Below the pieces are notes generated by a model. It was not told where the DNA came from. It ran no database searches and was given only the letters and a program-made list of their open reading frames with translations. This document shows positions 1 to 7,327 of a stretch of 14,063 bases of DNA, piece by piece. Origin of the DNA: Sandaracinomonas sp041180785 (GTDB lineage Bacteria > Bacteroidota > Bacteroidia > Cytophagales > Spirosomataceae). The stretch covers positions 1-14,063 of the forward strand of contig JBEGQV010000150.1 in the NCBI GenBank assembly GCA_041180785.1, written 5' to 3'. Position 1 is the stretch's first letter. Every line of letters begins with the position of its first letter. The translations under genes were made by a program, and so were the position numbers.

Positions 1-428
1 CTAAAGATGTAGGTTGCAAAGTGAAAGATTTGTTAGAAAGTCCAGAATTGCGCAATAAAATATCCATTCAACAATATGTGAGTGAGGAAGTGGGTTTACC
101 CACTTTGAAAGATATTTTAAATGAATTGGCAAAGCCTGGCTTAGATCCACGAGAGGAATTCGAGGCCTTTTCTTTTACGGATGGGGTAAATGAAATTAAA
201 GACCTACGAATTGGTATGAAATTACCAGGTATTGTAACGAATATCACCAATTTTGGTGCATTTGTAGATATTGGCGTACATCAAGATGGCTTAGTGCACG
301 TGAGTCAATTGGCCAATAAATTTGTAAAAGATCCCAATGAGGTGGTCAAGGTGCAACAAAAAGTACTGGTTACCGTCACGGAGGTGGATGAAGCCAGAAA
401 GCGGATTGCCTTGAGTATGAAAGTGTAG
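1..428 (+). CDS. tex: Tex family RNA-binding/transcription accessory protein, C-terminal part (5' end outside window)
   Basis: The reading frame is open from the window edge (frame of base 3) to TAG at 426-428, giving about 141 residues of a much larger protein. The visible start-like GTG at 21 is internal. The N-terminal part matches the helical segment that precedes the last domain in Tex (DPREEFEAFSF). It is followed by a clear S1 RNA-binding domain: GMKLPGIVTNITNFGAFVDI, then QDGLVHVSQLA, and ending in KRIALSMKV. Tex (about 700-780 aa) is a cytoplasmic nucleic-acid-binding protein with YqgF-like, HhH and S1 domains, linked to transcription. The S1 order and the ending right after the S1 core fit Tex rather than ribosomal protein S1 or PNPase. 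The last codons and the stop form half of a hairpin shared with the converging gene. Confidence 0.9.
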   Translation, partial: KDVGCKVKDLLESPELRNKISIQQYVSEEVGLPTLKDILNELAKPGLDPREEFEAFSFTDGVNEIKDLRIGMKLPGIVTNITNFGAFVDIGVHQDGLVHVSQLANKFVKDPNEVVKVQQKVLVTVTEVDEARKRIALSMKV

Positions 429-444
429 GAAAACCTACACTTTC
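419..444. terminator. Hairpin shared by two converging gene ends
   Basis: GAAAGTGTAGG (419-429), loop AAAA (430-433) and CCTACACTTTC (434-444) form a perfect 11-bp stem, extendable by one T-A pair. The stop codons of tex (426-428) and of the minus-strand acyltransferase (437-435) both lie inside the stem. A T-rich run (452-458) lies a few bases past the stem on the plus strand, so termination in that direction is likely. The minus direction lacks a T run. No intergenic DNA is left beyond the loop and a few bases. Confidence 0.7.
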
Positions 445-1541
445 AAAAATATTTTTTTCTTATAAAATACCCAACAGATACTCCAGCAAACCAATACAAA
501 GCTGACCGCATAGGCTAAAGATCCATTGTATTTACCAAATAAAGGCTCAAATACATGCCAATACAGCCAATCAGATGAATTTAATTCGGTATCGCCAGAA
601 GGAAGCATCAAATGTCCCATTTGAATGGCAATAATTTCTGAGATCCCGTATGCTAAGATTGCATTTTTACCAAAGACCAAAAAGAATTCATTCCATAGCG
701 ATTTTCCTTTAAAGTCAACTAGGTGATATACGAGGCCCAAGATGAGCATGTCGAGTCCGGCACATAAAAGCACAAACGAACTACTCCAGATTTTTTTGTT
801 GATTGGAAAAGCGTAATTCCACGCCAAGGCAATAAATACCAAAACAATTCCCCAAACAAAAAGGTTCATGAACACATCGGACGGCTTGTCTTTCTTGTCT
901 TCTAAAAATAAGGCTACTTGGTAACCAAATAAACAGGTTGAAAGGGCCGGTAAAGTGCTAAGGAGACCCTCTGGATCAAACGGAATGCCATTTCCATGGT
1001 ATAAGTGGTCAGGACCAAATAAAAACAAATCGACTTTACGAATTGCATTTGTTGCCAATTCATAGGGTACACCAGGGTCTCCAAAATACCATAAAATAAG
1101 CCAATAGGCCAATAGAATACCTATATTGATTTTAGTTAACCATTTTGTATTGACGGTAAGTGTAAGGAATGAAATGCAGCAATAGGAAAGAGCAATTCTT
1201 GGCAAAACGTTTAAATACCGTAATTTATGAATATCGAAATGGGTAAATGGAAAATAAAAGATCAAGTAATTAACTAAAAACAATAAGAGGGTTCTTCGAA
1301 GAATTTTGTTTCGAAGTTCAGGTGTTAAGGTAAATCCGTAGCTTCTGAACGCTTGACGAATAGCAACACCTACAATGAATAAAAAACTTGGAAAAACTAA
1401 ATCAGTAGGCGTAAATCCATGCCATTGTGCATGTTTCAAAGGCGCATACGAAAATTCGCCATTTCCATTGTTGTTCACCATGATCATACCGAAAATGGTT
1501 AATCCCCGAAAAATATCCAAGGATAAAATTCTTGACTTCAT
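435..1541 (-). CDS. HGSNAT-like (DUF5009/NagX-type) membrane acyltransferase
   Basis: A 368-aa polytopic membrane protein with about ten hydrophobic segments. The N-terminus reads SLDIFRGLTI, then MVNNNG, then HAQWHGFTPTDLVFPSFLF (H37, H41, D47). This is the signature of the heparan-alpha-glucosaminide N-acetyltransferase-like family (COG4299, DUF5009). Members move acetyl groups across the membrane onto amino sugars; human HGSNAT uses acetyl-CoA and an active-site histidine. In Bacteroidota these genes often accompany glycan-processing loci, but here the neighbour is a protease, so the substrate is unknown. The start ATG lies 12 bp after the stop of the subtilase gene on the same strand, so the two are probably co-transcribed. 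Length is normal for bacterial members. Family assignment is firm; specific activity is inferred. Confidence 0.85.
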   Translation of the reverse strand: MKSRILSLDIFRGLTIFGMIMVNNNGNGEFSYAPLKHAQWHGFTPTDLVFPSFLFIVGVAIRQAFRSYGFTLTPELRNKILRRTLLLFLVNYLIFYFPFTHFDIHKLRYLNVLPRIALSYCCISFLTLTVNTKWLTKINIGILLAYWLILWYFGDPGVPYELATNAIRKVDLFLFGPDHLYHGNGIPFDPEGLLSTLPALSTCLFGYQVALFLEDKKDKPSDVFMNLFVWGIVLVFIALAWNYAFPINKKIWSSSFVLLCAGLDMLILGLVYHLVDFKGKSLWNEFFLVFGKNAILAYGISEIIAIQMGHLMLPSGDTELNSSDWLYWHVFEPLFGKYNGSLAYAVSFVLVCWSICWVFYKKKIFLKV

Positions 1542-1553
1542 GTTAATTAGGAT

Positions 1554-3182
1554 TTAATAAACAATAATTGGTATTATTTGTAGCAAAGATGCAGATTTTA
1601 TTCGGAAAAAATACTTTCCTGTCCGAACGGGACCTAAAGAAATGGATTTTTCTTCTCCATCCCATTGAAATTGTTGAATGGTTTGACCTTGTATATTGAT
1701 TACTTCCACTTCGTAATTTACCTTTTTTTGTGCATTTATACGTACTTGCCCACCCATTTCAACAGGATTTGGATAAACTATGAAATCACTTTCAAAGGAA
1801 TCTTTGGTGCCTAAGACAGGCGACAATAATTCGGCAGCTTTTTCATATGAAGGAACACCGAAGCCTAAATTGTTGTTGGGACTTGCAGCCAAGGTGCTTG
1901 ATTTCCGAACAATGTCTTTGATGACACTTGCTTTTTGGTTTGGAAACTGCTCGATGAGTCCTGCTACCAAACTACTTACTAAAGGTGCGGAAAAAGAAGT
2001 ACCACTAAAATACCCGAAGCTTCCATCAGCATCTGCAGCTCTTACACCCGAACCTAGTGCACATACATCTGGCTTTAATCGACCATCAGACGTGGGTCCA
2101 AGACTACTAAAGGCAATTTTTGTTGCACTACTACTCACTGCACCAACGCTTAAAATATCTAAGGCATCTGCAGGTGCAGAAATGTATTTCCAAGTACTTG
2201 ATCCTTCATTTCCAGCACTAATGACACAAATGATACCTCTATCCGTTGCCCAATTGGCAGCTTTGGTAGCTAAGGTAGTATTGCCATTTAAGTGTGTATA
2301 TTGATGGTTATACAAAGGAAGATCAAATTGCGTATACCCTAATGAGGATTGAATAATATCTGTTCCTAAGCTATCGGCCCACTCAGCTCCACGCATCCAA
2401 TTGGCTTCCTCCACCAATTTTTCCCATTCACTTTCTTCTGTTTGTGCCAAGGCAATTTTAGCTTTGTAGGCACCTCCAATCATGTTATTGTCGGAATAAC
2501 CTGCAATAACACTCAATACATTAGTTCCATGTTTTCCTTTTTCAAAGACAGTTGCTCGATCAGGAGTGGTTGTTAGTGTGGCAACTAATCTTTTTTCGTC
2601 GATTAATCCTTTAAAGATTGGGAGACTAGGCGTATTGGTAAAGCCATCATCTAATAGCGTTATTAAGGTTTCATTTCCACTGATTCCTGCTTTGTGCATG
2701 TGGTCAAGTCCGATCTGTACAATCTGGGTATTGGATGAACCATATAAAATATCTGTTGTTTCTTTGGCGTAGGAAAGGGTTCCTTTTTTGATACTAGTTC
2801 CAGCATTTGCAACGGACGAATCAACAGCGAAGGGATAATAAAATCCCTTCACATGTTCATTCGCAAGTACTTTGTTTTTAGAACTAGGAGTCATTTGAAT
2901 CAATGCTCCATTAATCCATTTTAATGGATATATAACTTTAGCGCCAAGCGCTGTCAGTTCTTTTAAATAAGTTGAATTAACAGGTAAATCCTGCTCATTC
3001 AGTTGAACTAAATTTTTGTCCCTACGTTGAATGGATTTTTTACTTAAAAAAGCTTCCGGCTTGTCTAATGTATAAGTTGAATTTGCCTTATCTTTAAACA
3101 AAACAAGATACCTATATTTCTCCTGTGAAAAGGATGAAAAATGTATCAATAATAAGAAAACGTATAGAACTAAAGTCCTCAA
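1554..3182 (-). CDS. Secreted subtilisin-like serine protease (S8) with T9SS sorting domain
   Basis: 542 aa. Residues 1-20 are a signal peptide (hydrophobic core, cleavage near SFSQ|E). The S8 catalytic domain covers about residues 150-455. The Asp is in LLDDG (D178), the His in KGKHGT (H218), the oxyanion Asn in ISAGNEG (N325) and the Ser in SGTSFSAP (S396). All triad residues are present, so it should be active. A region of about 25-120 resembles an S8 propeptide. The last roughly 75 residues (FIVYPNPVEMGGQVRIN... to ...TGKYFFRI) form a type A T9SS C-terminal domain, which directs export across the outer membrane and surface anchoring or release in Bacteroidota. It is the first gene of a unit with the acyltransferase. 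Its 5' end faces the small Cys-rich gene about 45 bp away. Confidence 0.93.
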   Translation of the reverse strand: MRTLVLYVFLLLIHFSSFSQEKYRYLVLFKDKANSTYTLDKPEAFLSKKSIQRRDKNLVQLNEQDLPVNSTYLKELTALGAKVIYPLKWINGALIQMTPSSKNKVLANEHVKGFYYPFAVDSSVANAGTSIKKGTLSYAKETTDILYGSSNTQIVQIGLDHMHKAGISGNETLITLLDDGFTNTPSLPIFKGLIDEKRLVATLTTTPDRATVFEKGKHGTNVLSVIAGYSDNNMIGGAYKAKIALAQTEESEWEKLVEEANWMRGAEWADSLGTDIIQSSLGYTQFDLPLYNHQYTHLNGNTTLATKAANWATDRGIICVISAGNEGSSTWKYISAPADALDILSVGAVSSSATKIAFSSLGPTSDGRLKPDVCALGSGVRAADADGSFGYFSGTSFSAPLVSSLVAGLIEQFPNQKASVIKDIVRKSSTLAASPNNNLGFGVPSYEKAAELLSPVLGTKDSFESDFIVYPNPVEMGGQVRINAQKKVNYEVEVINIQGQTIQQFQWDGEEKSISLGPVRTGKYFFRIKSASLLQIIPIIVY

Positions 3183-3226
3183 AAATTAAAAATCTGAAAC
3201 TAAATTTAGTAATTTTATGTTTAATT

Positions 3227-3649
3227 ATGATGCAAGTTACCAAACGTACCGCAATAATTTTTTTAACTTTTTGGCTATTTATATGCCAAACAGGGCTTGC
3301 ATGGACTGTTTCAACCTGTCTTTTTACAGGTCAAAAAAAGCTTGAAATAGGAAAGTCGATAAAATGTTGTAAAATGCCCTCTATTTACAATAGAGGTGGT
3401 TTTTCAACTAAAATCTCCAAAAAATCATGTTGTAAAATTGAACAGCATGTTTTGAAACTTTCCACTGCTTTTGAAAAGAAAAATGTAGAAAAAAAAATAT
3501 TTCAATCTTTTGTAAAAAAAATCATATTTTTTGAAATATTTTTTTCAAAAAAGATCTTTTCAGATCAAATATTAGGTGTTGTTCAGAAAAAACTACTACC
3601 TAGTTCACTTAAATTTCGACTCAGTTTTCTTCAAATTTTCCGGATTTGA
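3227..3649 (+). CDS. Small exported Cys-rich protein, HYC_CC_PP-like, upstream of a metal TonB receptor
   Basis: The frame is open from 3125, but the upstream part is inside the divergent protease gene and looks non-coding. ATG at 3227 (or 3230) puts a normal export signal at the N-terminus (AIIFLTFWLFICQTGLAW), so I chose it, giving about 140 aa. The mature part has STCLFTG, KCC and KKSCC motifs at spacings like those of the Bacteroidota HYC_CC_PP small proteins, although the HYC motif is replaced by STC. These are usually found just upstream of heavy-metal-linked TonB receptors, as here (47 bp upstream). The C-terminal third is unusually rich in Lys, Phe and Ile and resembles no domain I know. 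A role in periplasmic metal handling, perhaps copper, is inferred from Cys content and context only. Confidence 0.65.
   Translation: MMQVTKRTAIIFLTFWLFICQTGLAWTVSTCLFTGQKKLEIGKSIKCCKMPSIYNRGGFSTKISKKSCCKIEQHVLKLSTAFEKKNVEKKIFQSFVKKIIFFEIFFSKKIFSDQILGVVQKKLLPSSLKFRLSFLQIFRI
3241..3248 (-). promoter_or_regulatory. Possible -7 box for the subtilase unit
   Basis: CAAACGTA on the plus strand reads TACGTTTG on the minus strand, an exact match to the Bacteroidota TAnnTTTG -7 element. It would give a leader of roughly 50 nt before the subtilase ATG (3182). It would place the promoter inside the 5' part of the divergent small gene. I found no convincing -33 TTTG at the right distance, so this is tentative. 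Confidence 0.35.
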
Positions 3650-3696
3650 TTCGCTTTCATTTGGTTTTAAATCGTATTACTTTTTAATCATTTGAA

Positions 3697-5937
3697 ATGA
3701 AACATTTTGCATATATGCTAGCTGTGGTTTTTGCCTATTTTTTTCCCATTCAAAAAATAGATGCACAAGTGATTTCTGGACGTGTGATGAGTCTCGATAA
3801 GGACGATAACATGGAAGATTTAATTGGAGCTTCTGTCTACATGCCCGCTTTGAAAAAAGGTGTGCTGACCAATTCCAAGGGAATGTTTACCATCGACCTA
3901 GAAGGTGCCCAAGGTTACCTGATTTTCAGCTATGCTGGTTTTACCAAAGATTCTCTTTTTGTGCCAAGTAAATATCCGATTCACATGCATTTACGTGCAC
4001 TGGAAAAGGAACTTCAAGAAGTTGTGGTACATGCGGGCAACGCGCCGCACGATCGTGCGACTACCTTACAAACCGAGGTGTTGACAGTGAAAACCTTGTC
4101 TAAAGCAGCTTGTTGTAATTTATCCGAGAGTTTTGAAACTAACGCATCGGTTTCGGTCAATTATTCTGATGCTGTTACAGGGGCCAAGCAAATTCAACTA
4201 TTAGGACTTTCTGGACAATATGTTCAAACCAATACGGAAAATATGCCTTCCATTCGAGGTTTAAAAACCACCTTTGGACTCAATTATGTACCGGGTACCT
4301 GGATTCAGTCCATCGATTTGTCGAAAGGACAATCTTCGGTCGTCAATGGCTATGAGTCCATTGCAGGTGCCATTAACATTGAATTAGCCAAACCTGATAC
4401 CACCGATAAGTACTTTTTGAATACGTATACCAATTCGCAAGGTCGATTTGAAATCAACCAACAAGGGGCTAAAAAATTTAATGAAAGGCTATCGAGTGGC
4501 TGGTTTGCCCATTATTCCTCACAAGCCTATCGTTATGATGGCAATGGAGACGGGTTTTTAGATATACCACTTTATCAACAAGTTAATTTATTGAATCGCT
4601 GGAAGTACAAAACAGAAAACTGGATGGCGCAGTGGGGGGTAAATGTGTTGTTTGAAGATAGATTGGCAGGACAATCGAATTTTGATGCCAATACTTCTGA
4701 TCGATTCCGTGTGTATGGATTCGGAAACAAAACCAATCGTATCGAAGGATTTGCCAAAGTTGCTCGTTTGTTTCAAAACAAACCCTATAAAGGATTGGGT
4801 TTGATTTTGAATGCCTATAACCATACATCAAATGCTTTTTTTTCCTATCGAAACTATGTAGGAAATGAACAAAGTATGTATGCCAATTTAATTTACCAAT
4901 CCATAATTGGTAATACTAATCATACTTTCCGCACGGGTTCTAGTTTTTTGTATGATAGTTTTCAAGAAACTTATTTTTTCCAGAACTTAAACCGGACGGA
5001 AATTGTACCGGGAGCGTTTTTTGAATATACTTACACCTTTCCGGAAAAATTCACCTTGATAGTGGGGAATCGTGTTGATTTTCATAATCAATTAGGGACC
5101 CAATGGGTACCTCGGATCCACTTAAAGTGGGATGCCTCAGAAGATTTGATTTTCCGTTTTTCATCTGGAAAAGGATGGAGAAGGGTCAATTTTTTTGCCG
5201 ATAATTTTGGATTTTTAGCCAATCAGCGACAATTATCTATACAACAAAGCACAGGCTCACCAATGGACATCGCTTGGAATACAGGTGGCAGTGTGAGTTA
5301 TGATTTTTTTCTGAATAATCGGAAATTGAATGTCGTGTTGGATGCATTCAGAACAGATTTTGAGCAACAATGGCTTTGGGACATGGAGACAGGTGGTACC
5401 ATCTATGTGTACAAATCACCTGGGAAATCCTTTGCCACCAGTTACCAAATGGAAATTAATTACAGTCCATTGAAGCGATTTGACATCAAAGCTGCCTATC
5501 GCTACCAAGATGTGCAAGCAGATTATAAATTAACCAACGGAGGCACAGAGCGATTGGAGAAGCCATTTATTAACAAAGATCGCGTATTGATTAATTTAGC
5601 CTATTATACCCCACAAGAAAAGTGGAAATTTGATTATACCTTCCAATGGAATGGCACTAGACGCATTCCAAATGCTGATGTTTATCATGTGCATGATAGT
5701 AATCAATTGAATTCAACTAAATTTAGTCCAGCCTTTTCTACTTCCTATGCCCAAATTACCCGAAAATTAAAAAAATGGGAAATGTATGTAGGAGCAGAAA
5801 ATATGTTTAATTTTAAACAAGAAAATCCAGTCATGTTGGCCTCAAATCCATTTTCAACAGGTTTTGATGCAACAATGGTCTGGGGACCTGTTACCGGAAG
5901 AATGATTTATCTAGGAACCAGATTAAAAATTAACTAA
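3697..5937 (+). CDS. TonB-dependent outer-membrane receptor, heavy-metal/copper-cassette type
   Basis: 746 aa. Signal peptide about 1-24 (DAQ|V). A carboxypeptidase-like regulatory domain follows (about 25-110: SGRVMSLD, LIGASVYMP, GVLTNSKGMFTI, FSYAGF). The plug domain is at about 120-232 (LLGLSGQYVQTNTENMPSIRG, GYESIAGAINIEL). The remainder is an aromatic-rich beta-barrel with alternating strands to the C-terminus. The plug contains the conserved KAACCNLSESFETN motif with Cys139-Cys140. This is seen in a Bacteroidota TonB subfamily that usually accompanies small Cys-rich and HMA/HMBD proteins, and it suggests thiophilic metal ligation. The downstream metal-binding protein starts 1 bp after the stop, so they are co-transcribed. 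The import substrate is not shown by sequence; Cu is my best guess. It lacks the usual terminal aromatic residue and ends in Asn. Confidence 0.88.
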   Translation: MKHFAYMLAVVFAYFFPIQKIDAQVISGRVMSLDKDDNMEDLIGASVYMPALKKGVLTNSKGMFTIDLEGAQGYLIFSYAGFTKDSLFVPSKYPIHMHLRALEKELQEVVVHAGNAPHDRATTLQTEVLTVKTLSKAACCNLSESFETNASVSVNYSDAVTGAKQIQLLGLSGQYVQTNTENMPSIRGLKTTFGLNYVPGTWIQSIDLSKGQSSVVNGYESIAGAINIELAKPDTTDKYFLNTYTNSQGRFEINQQGAKKFNERLSSGWFAHYSSQAYRYDGNGDGFLDIPLYQQVNLLNRWKYKTENWMAQWGVNVLFEDRLAGQSNFDANTSDRFRVYGFGNKTNRIEGFAKVARLFQNKPYKGLGLILNAYNHTSNAFFSYRNYVGNEQSMYANLIYQSIIGNTNHTFRTGSSFLYDSFQETYFFQNLNRTEIVPGAFFEYTYTFPEKFTLIVGNRVDFHNQLGTQWVPRIHLKWDASEDLIFRFSSGKGWRRVNFFADNFGFLANQRQLSIQQSTGSPMDIAWNTGGSVSYDFFLNNRKLNVVLDAFRTDFEQQWLWDMETGGTIYVYKSPGKSFATSYQMEINYSPLKRFDIKAAYRYQDVQADYKLTNGGTERLEKPFINKDRVLINLAYYTPQEKWKFDYTFQWNGTRRIPNADVYHVHDSNQLNSTKFSPAFSTSYAQITRKLKKWEMYVGAENMFNFKQENPVMLASNPFSTGFDATMVWGPVTGRMIYLGTRLKIN

Positions 5938-5938
5938 T

Positions 5939-6142
5939 ATGAAAAAAATCGTTTTAATGAGCGCTTTATTGTTGGGAACAATGGGCGCATTTGCTCAGCA
6001 TGAGCACCCACAAACTAAAAAAGAAGAAGCTTCTAAAAAAGAAGAATACCAATGCCCGATGAAATGCGAAGGCAATAAAACCTATTCCAAAAAAGGTAAA
6101 TGTCCCGCTTGTCAGATGGAATTGAAGCAAGTGAAGAAATAG
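5939..6142 (+). CDS. Small periplasmic heavy-metal-binding (HMBD-type) protein
   Basis: 67 aa. Signal peptide MKKIVLMSALLLGTMGAFAQ, then a His-containing linker (HEHP), a Lys/Glu-rich spacer, and a single compact module YQCPMKCEGNKTYSKKGKC followed by PACQMELK. This is the heavy-metal-binding domain pattern (YxCPM...GxCPxCGMxL) seen at the N-terminus of CopA-type ATPases and CusB-like adaptors. Here it stands alone with an export signal. In this protein CPMHP is replaced by CPMKC, adding a Cys. It begins 1 bp after the TonB receptor and should be translated from the same mRNA. Likely a periplasmic Cu/Zn-type metal buffer or chaperone. The stop codon (6140-6142) abuts the GGTGTRA repeat array. 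Confidence 0.85.
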   Translation: MKKIVLMSALLLGTMGAFAQHEHPQTKKEEASKKEEYQCPMKCEGNKTYSKKGKCPACQMELKQVKK

Positions 6143-6237
6143 GTGTGAGGTGTGAGGTGTAAGGTGTAAGGTGTGAGGTGTAAGGTAAAAGGTATTTTAA
6201 TATACACCTAATACCTAATACCTTACACCTTTTACCT
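6142..6237. repeat. Facing GGTGTRA heptamer arrays, probable bidirectional terminator
   Basis: Eight plus-strand units of 7 bp run from 6142 to 6197 (GGTGTGA, GGTGTGA, GGTGTAA, GGTGTAA, GGTGTGA, GGTGTAA, GGTAAAA, GGTATTT). After a short A/T spacer, five inverted units run from 6203 to 6237 (TACACCT, AATACCT, AATACCT, TACACCT, TTTACCT), followed by TTTTTT. The facing arrays can fold into an imperfect long hairpin ending in a T run. They lie between the converging metal-binding and cytochrome genes and include the last codons and stop of the cytochrome gene (stop 6217-6215). Confidence 0.8.
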
Positions 6238-7225
6238 TTTTTATCTCTCCCCATGGTCCATATTTATGCTGAGATTCAGAAAACTTATCAGCATATGGAC
6301 CGAAGGGGTGATCAAAGGGTTTTCCGGCCATTCGAGGCCAATCTTTGCTTATATCTTTTGTGGGTCTTGGCATCGAATTGACAAATGCTGCAACATCCCA
6401 GGCTTCCTCGTCGGTTAGTTGTGGGGAGTCGTATTTGACACCAAGTGGCATGTTATATTTTACAAATCCTGCAAAATTAGAGATTCGGTACAGGCCAGCT
6501 CCGATGTTGTAGCTATTTTTTCCCCATAAAGGTGGATAGGTATAGGATTTTCCGTTTTCTGCTAATAATCCTTGTCCATCTGCTTGGTGACACGATTGAC
6601 ATTTCGCTACGTAAACTTCTTTTCCTTTCACCGTATCACAAGCTCTTGAAAGAATTTTTAATTTATAAATACCCGACCCTTTGGGCGTTTTTTTCTTTTC
6701 TACATCTTGTCCAACCCACTTGATATAAGCTAAAATTGCCTTCATTTCTCTGCTTGTAGAATCCAAGGCTGATCCATTTAAACTTCGTTGAAAACAATCA
6801 TTGATTCGTTTAATTTGATTTTCTTTTGTGCCTGAGCGTTCTCTGAATTTTGGATAGTTTGCTTGTACAGCAAAATAATTATTTCCCCAAGGTTTGGTAC
6901 CTGCATCCAAATGACAATTTTGACAATTCATGCCATTTGACATCGATTTAACACTTCCTTTTGGGCCTAAATAATCAGAAGTATGGGCAATCAACTCTTT
7001 GCCATATTCAACTAATTCTTTTTCTTGATTTGAAAGATACATCATTCGCCAATCGCTGGGTGCCGTCCATAAATGGGTGAAATTTGAATCGGGCAATGTA
7101 TATTCCTTTTGTGAACTTGCTTCCTTTGAAGTCGAAGGGATTATTTGAAAGACAAAGGTAACAAACAATAGGATACTAATTCCTAAACCCCAAGTACTAA
7201 CCGCTTTTGCTTTTTCGAAACTCAT
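6215..7225 (-). CDS. TsdA-like dihaem cytochrome c (candidate thiosulfate dehydrogenase/tetrathionate reductase)
   Basis: 336 aa. Residues 10-30 form an uncleaved membrane anchor, so the haem domains face the periplasm. Haem 1 motif CQNCH (101-105) is followed by LDAGTKPWGNN, YPKFRERSGT and IKRINDCFQRSLNG. Haem 2 motif is CQSCH (209-213), with a later NMPLG (M259) as probable axial ligand. The IxxCFxRSxNG block (C144) corresponds to the segment supplying the unusual Cys haem ligand in TsdA, so thiosulfate/tetrathionate chemistry is plausible. Without a structure-based alignment, a generic dihaem electron carrier remains possible. It is divergent from SQR with a shared operator between them. 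The tail (VKGVRY) is encoded by the intergenic heptamer repeat, so the original C-terminus may have been altered. Confidence 0.8.
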   Translation of the reverse strand: MSFEKAKAVSTWGLGISILLFVTFVFQIIPSTSKEASSQKEYTLPDSNFTHLWTAPSDWRMMYLSNQEKELVEYGKELIAHTSDYLGPKGSVKSMSNGMNCQNCHLDAGTKPWGNNYFAVQANYPKFRERSGTKENQIKRINDCFQRSLNGSALDSTSREMKAILAYIKWVGQDVEKKKTPKGSGIYKLKILSRACDTVKGKEVYVAKCQSCHQADGQGLLAENGKSYTYPPLWGKNSYNIGAGLYRISNFAGFVKYNMPLGVKYDSPQLTDEEAWDVAAFVNSMPRPTKDISKDWPRMAGKPFDHPFGPYADKFSESQHKYGPWGEIKKVKGVRY

Positions 7226-7239
7226 GTAAAAATTTTTGG

Positions 7240-7247
7240 TAAAAGTA
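7240..7247 (-). promoter_or_regulatory. Candidate -7 box for the TsdA-like cytochrome gene
   Basis: Minus-strand TACTTTTA, one base from TAnnTTTG. Its first base lies 29.5 bp from the centre of the palindrome at 7267-7286. The same distance is seen on the other side for SQR and again at the rhodanese promoter. Predicted start site is roughly 7233, which leaves a very short leader before the ATG at 7225. Confidence 0.5.
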
Positions 7248-7266
7248 GTTTAGCCTGCAAAAAAGC

Positions 7267-7286
7267 GTTGTGACAATTGTCACAAC
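7267..7286. promoter_or_regulatory. Perfect 20-bp palindrome, Crp/Fnr-type operator
   Basis: GTTGTGACAATTGTCACAAC is identical to its reverse complement and contains TGTGA-N6-TCACA, the classical Crp-family half-site arrangement. It lies in the middle of the 102-bp space between the divergent cytochrome and SQR genes, equidistant (29.5 bp) from a -7-like box on each strand. A degenerate copy occurs at 10649-10662. The regulator is not encoded in the window; a Crp/Fnr-superfamily protein is inferred from the half-site. Confidence 0.8.
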
Positions 7287-7302
7287 ATTCGAAGCATTCC
7301 CT

Positions 7303-7316
7303 ATGTAATATTACAT
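7303..7316. promoter_or_regulatory. Second palindrome overlapping the SQR -7 region
   Basis: ATGTAATATTACAT is a perfect 14-bp palindrome. It contains TAATATTA (7306-7313), which sits where the SQR -7 element is expected, 29.5 bp from the operator centre. It could be a second operator overlapping the promoter, or just an A/T-rich -7 element that happens to be symmetric. The SQR ATG follows at 7328. Confidence 0.45.
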
Positions 7317-7327
7317 GTTCCTTTTAA

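Noticed and set aside
1780..2772. Antisense open frames inside the subtilase gene
   Set aside because: They are shadows of the protease coding sequence, with no domain or start signal of their own.
3125..3226. N-terminal extension of the small Cys-rich protein from ATG 3125
   Set aside because: It overlaps the 5' end of the subtilase gene on the other strand and puts 34 mostly basic residues before a normal signal sequence; ATG 3227/3230 is more credible.
4575..4831. Antisense open frames inside the TonB receptor gene
   Set aside because: They are short, overlap each other in several frames, and the sense frame has clear receptor homology throughout.
6142..6237. Inverted repeats of an insertion sequence
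   Set aside because: No transposase or passenger gene lies between the arms; the spacer is only a few bases.
6903..6927. TGACAA-type half-sites inside the cytochrome gene as further operators
   Set aside because: The two copies are in direct rather than inverted orientation and lie in coding sequence far from a promoter.
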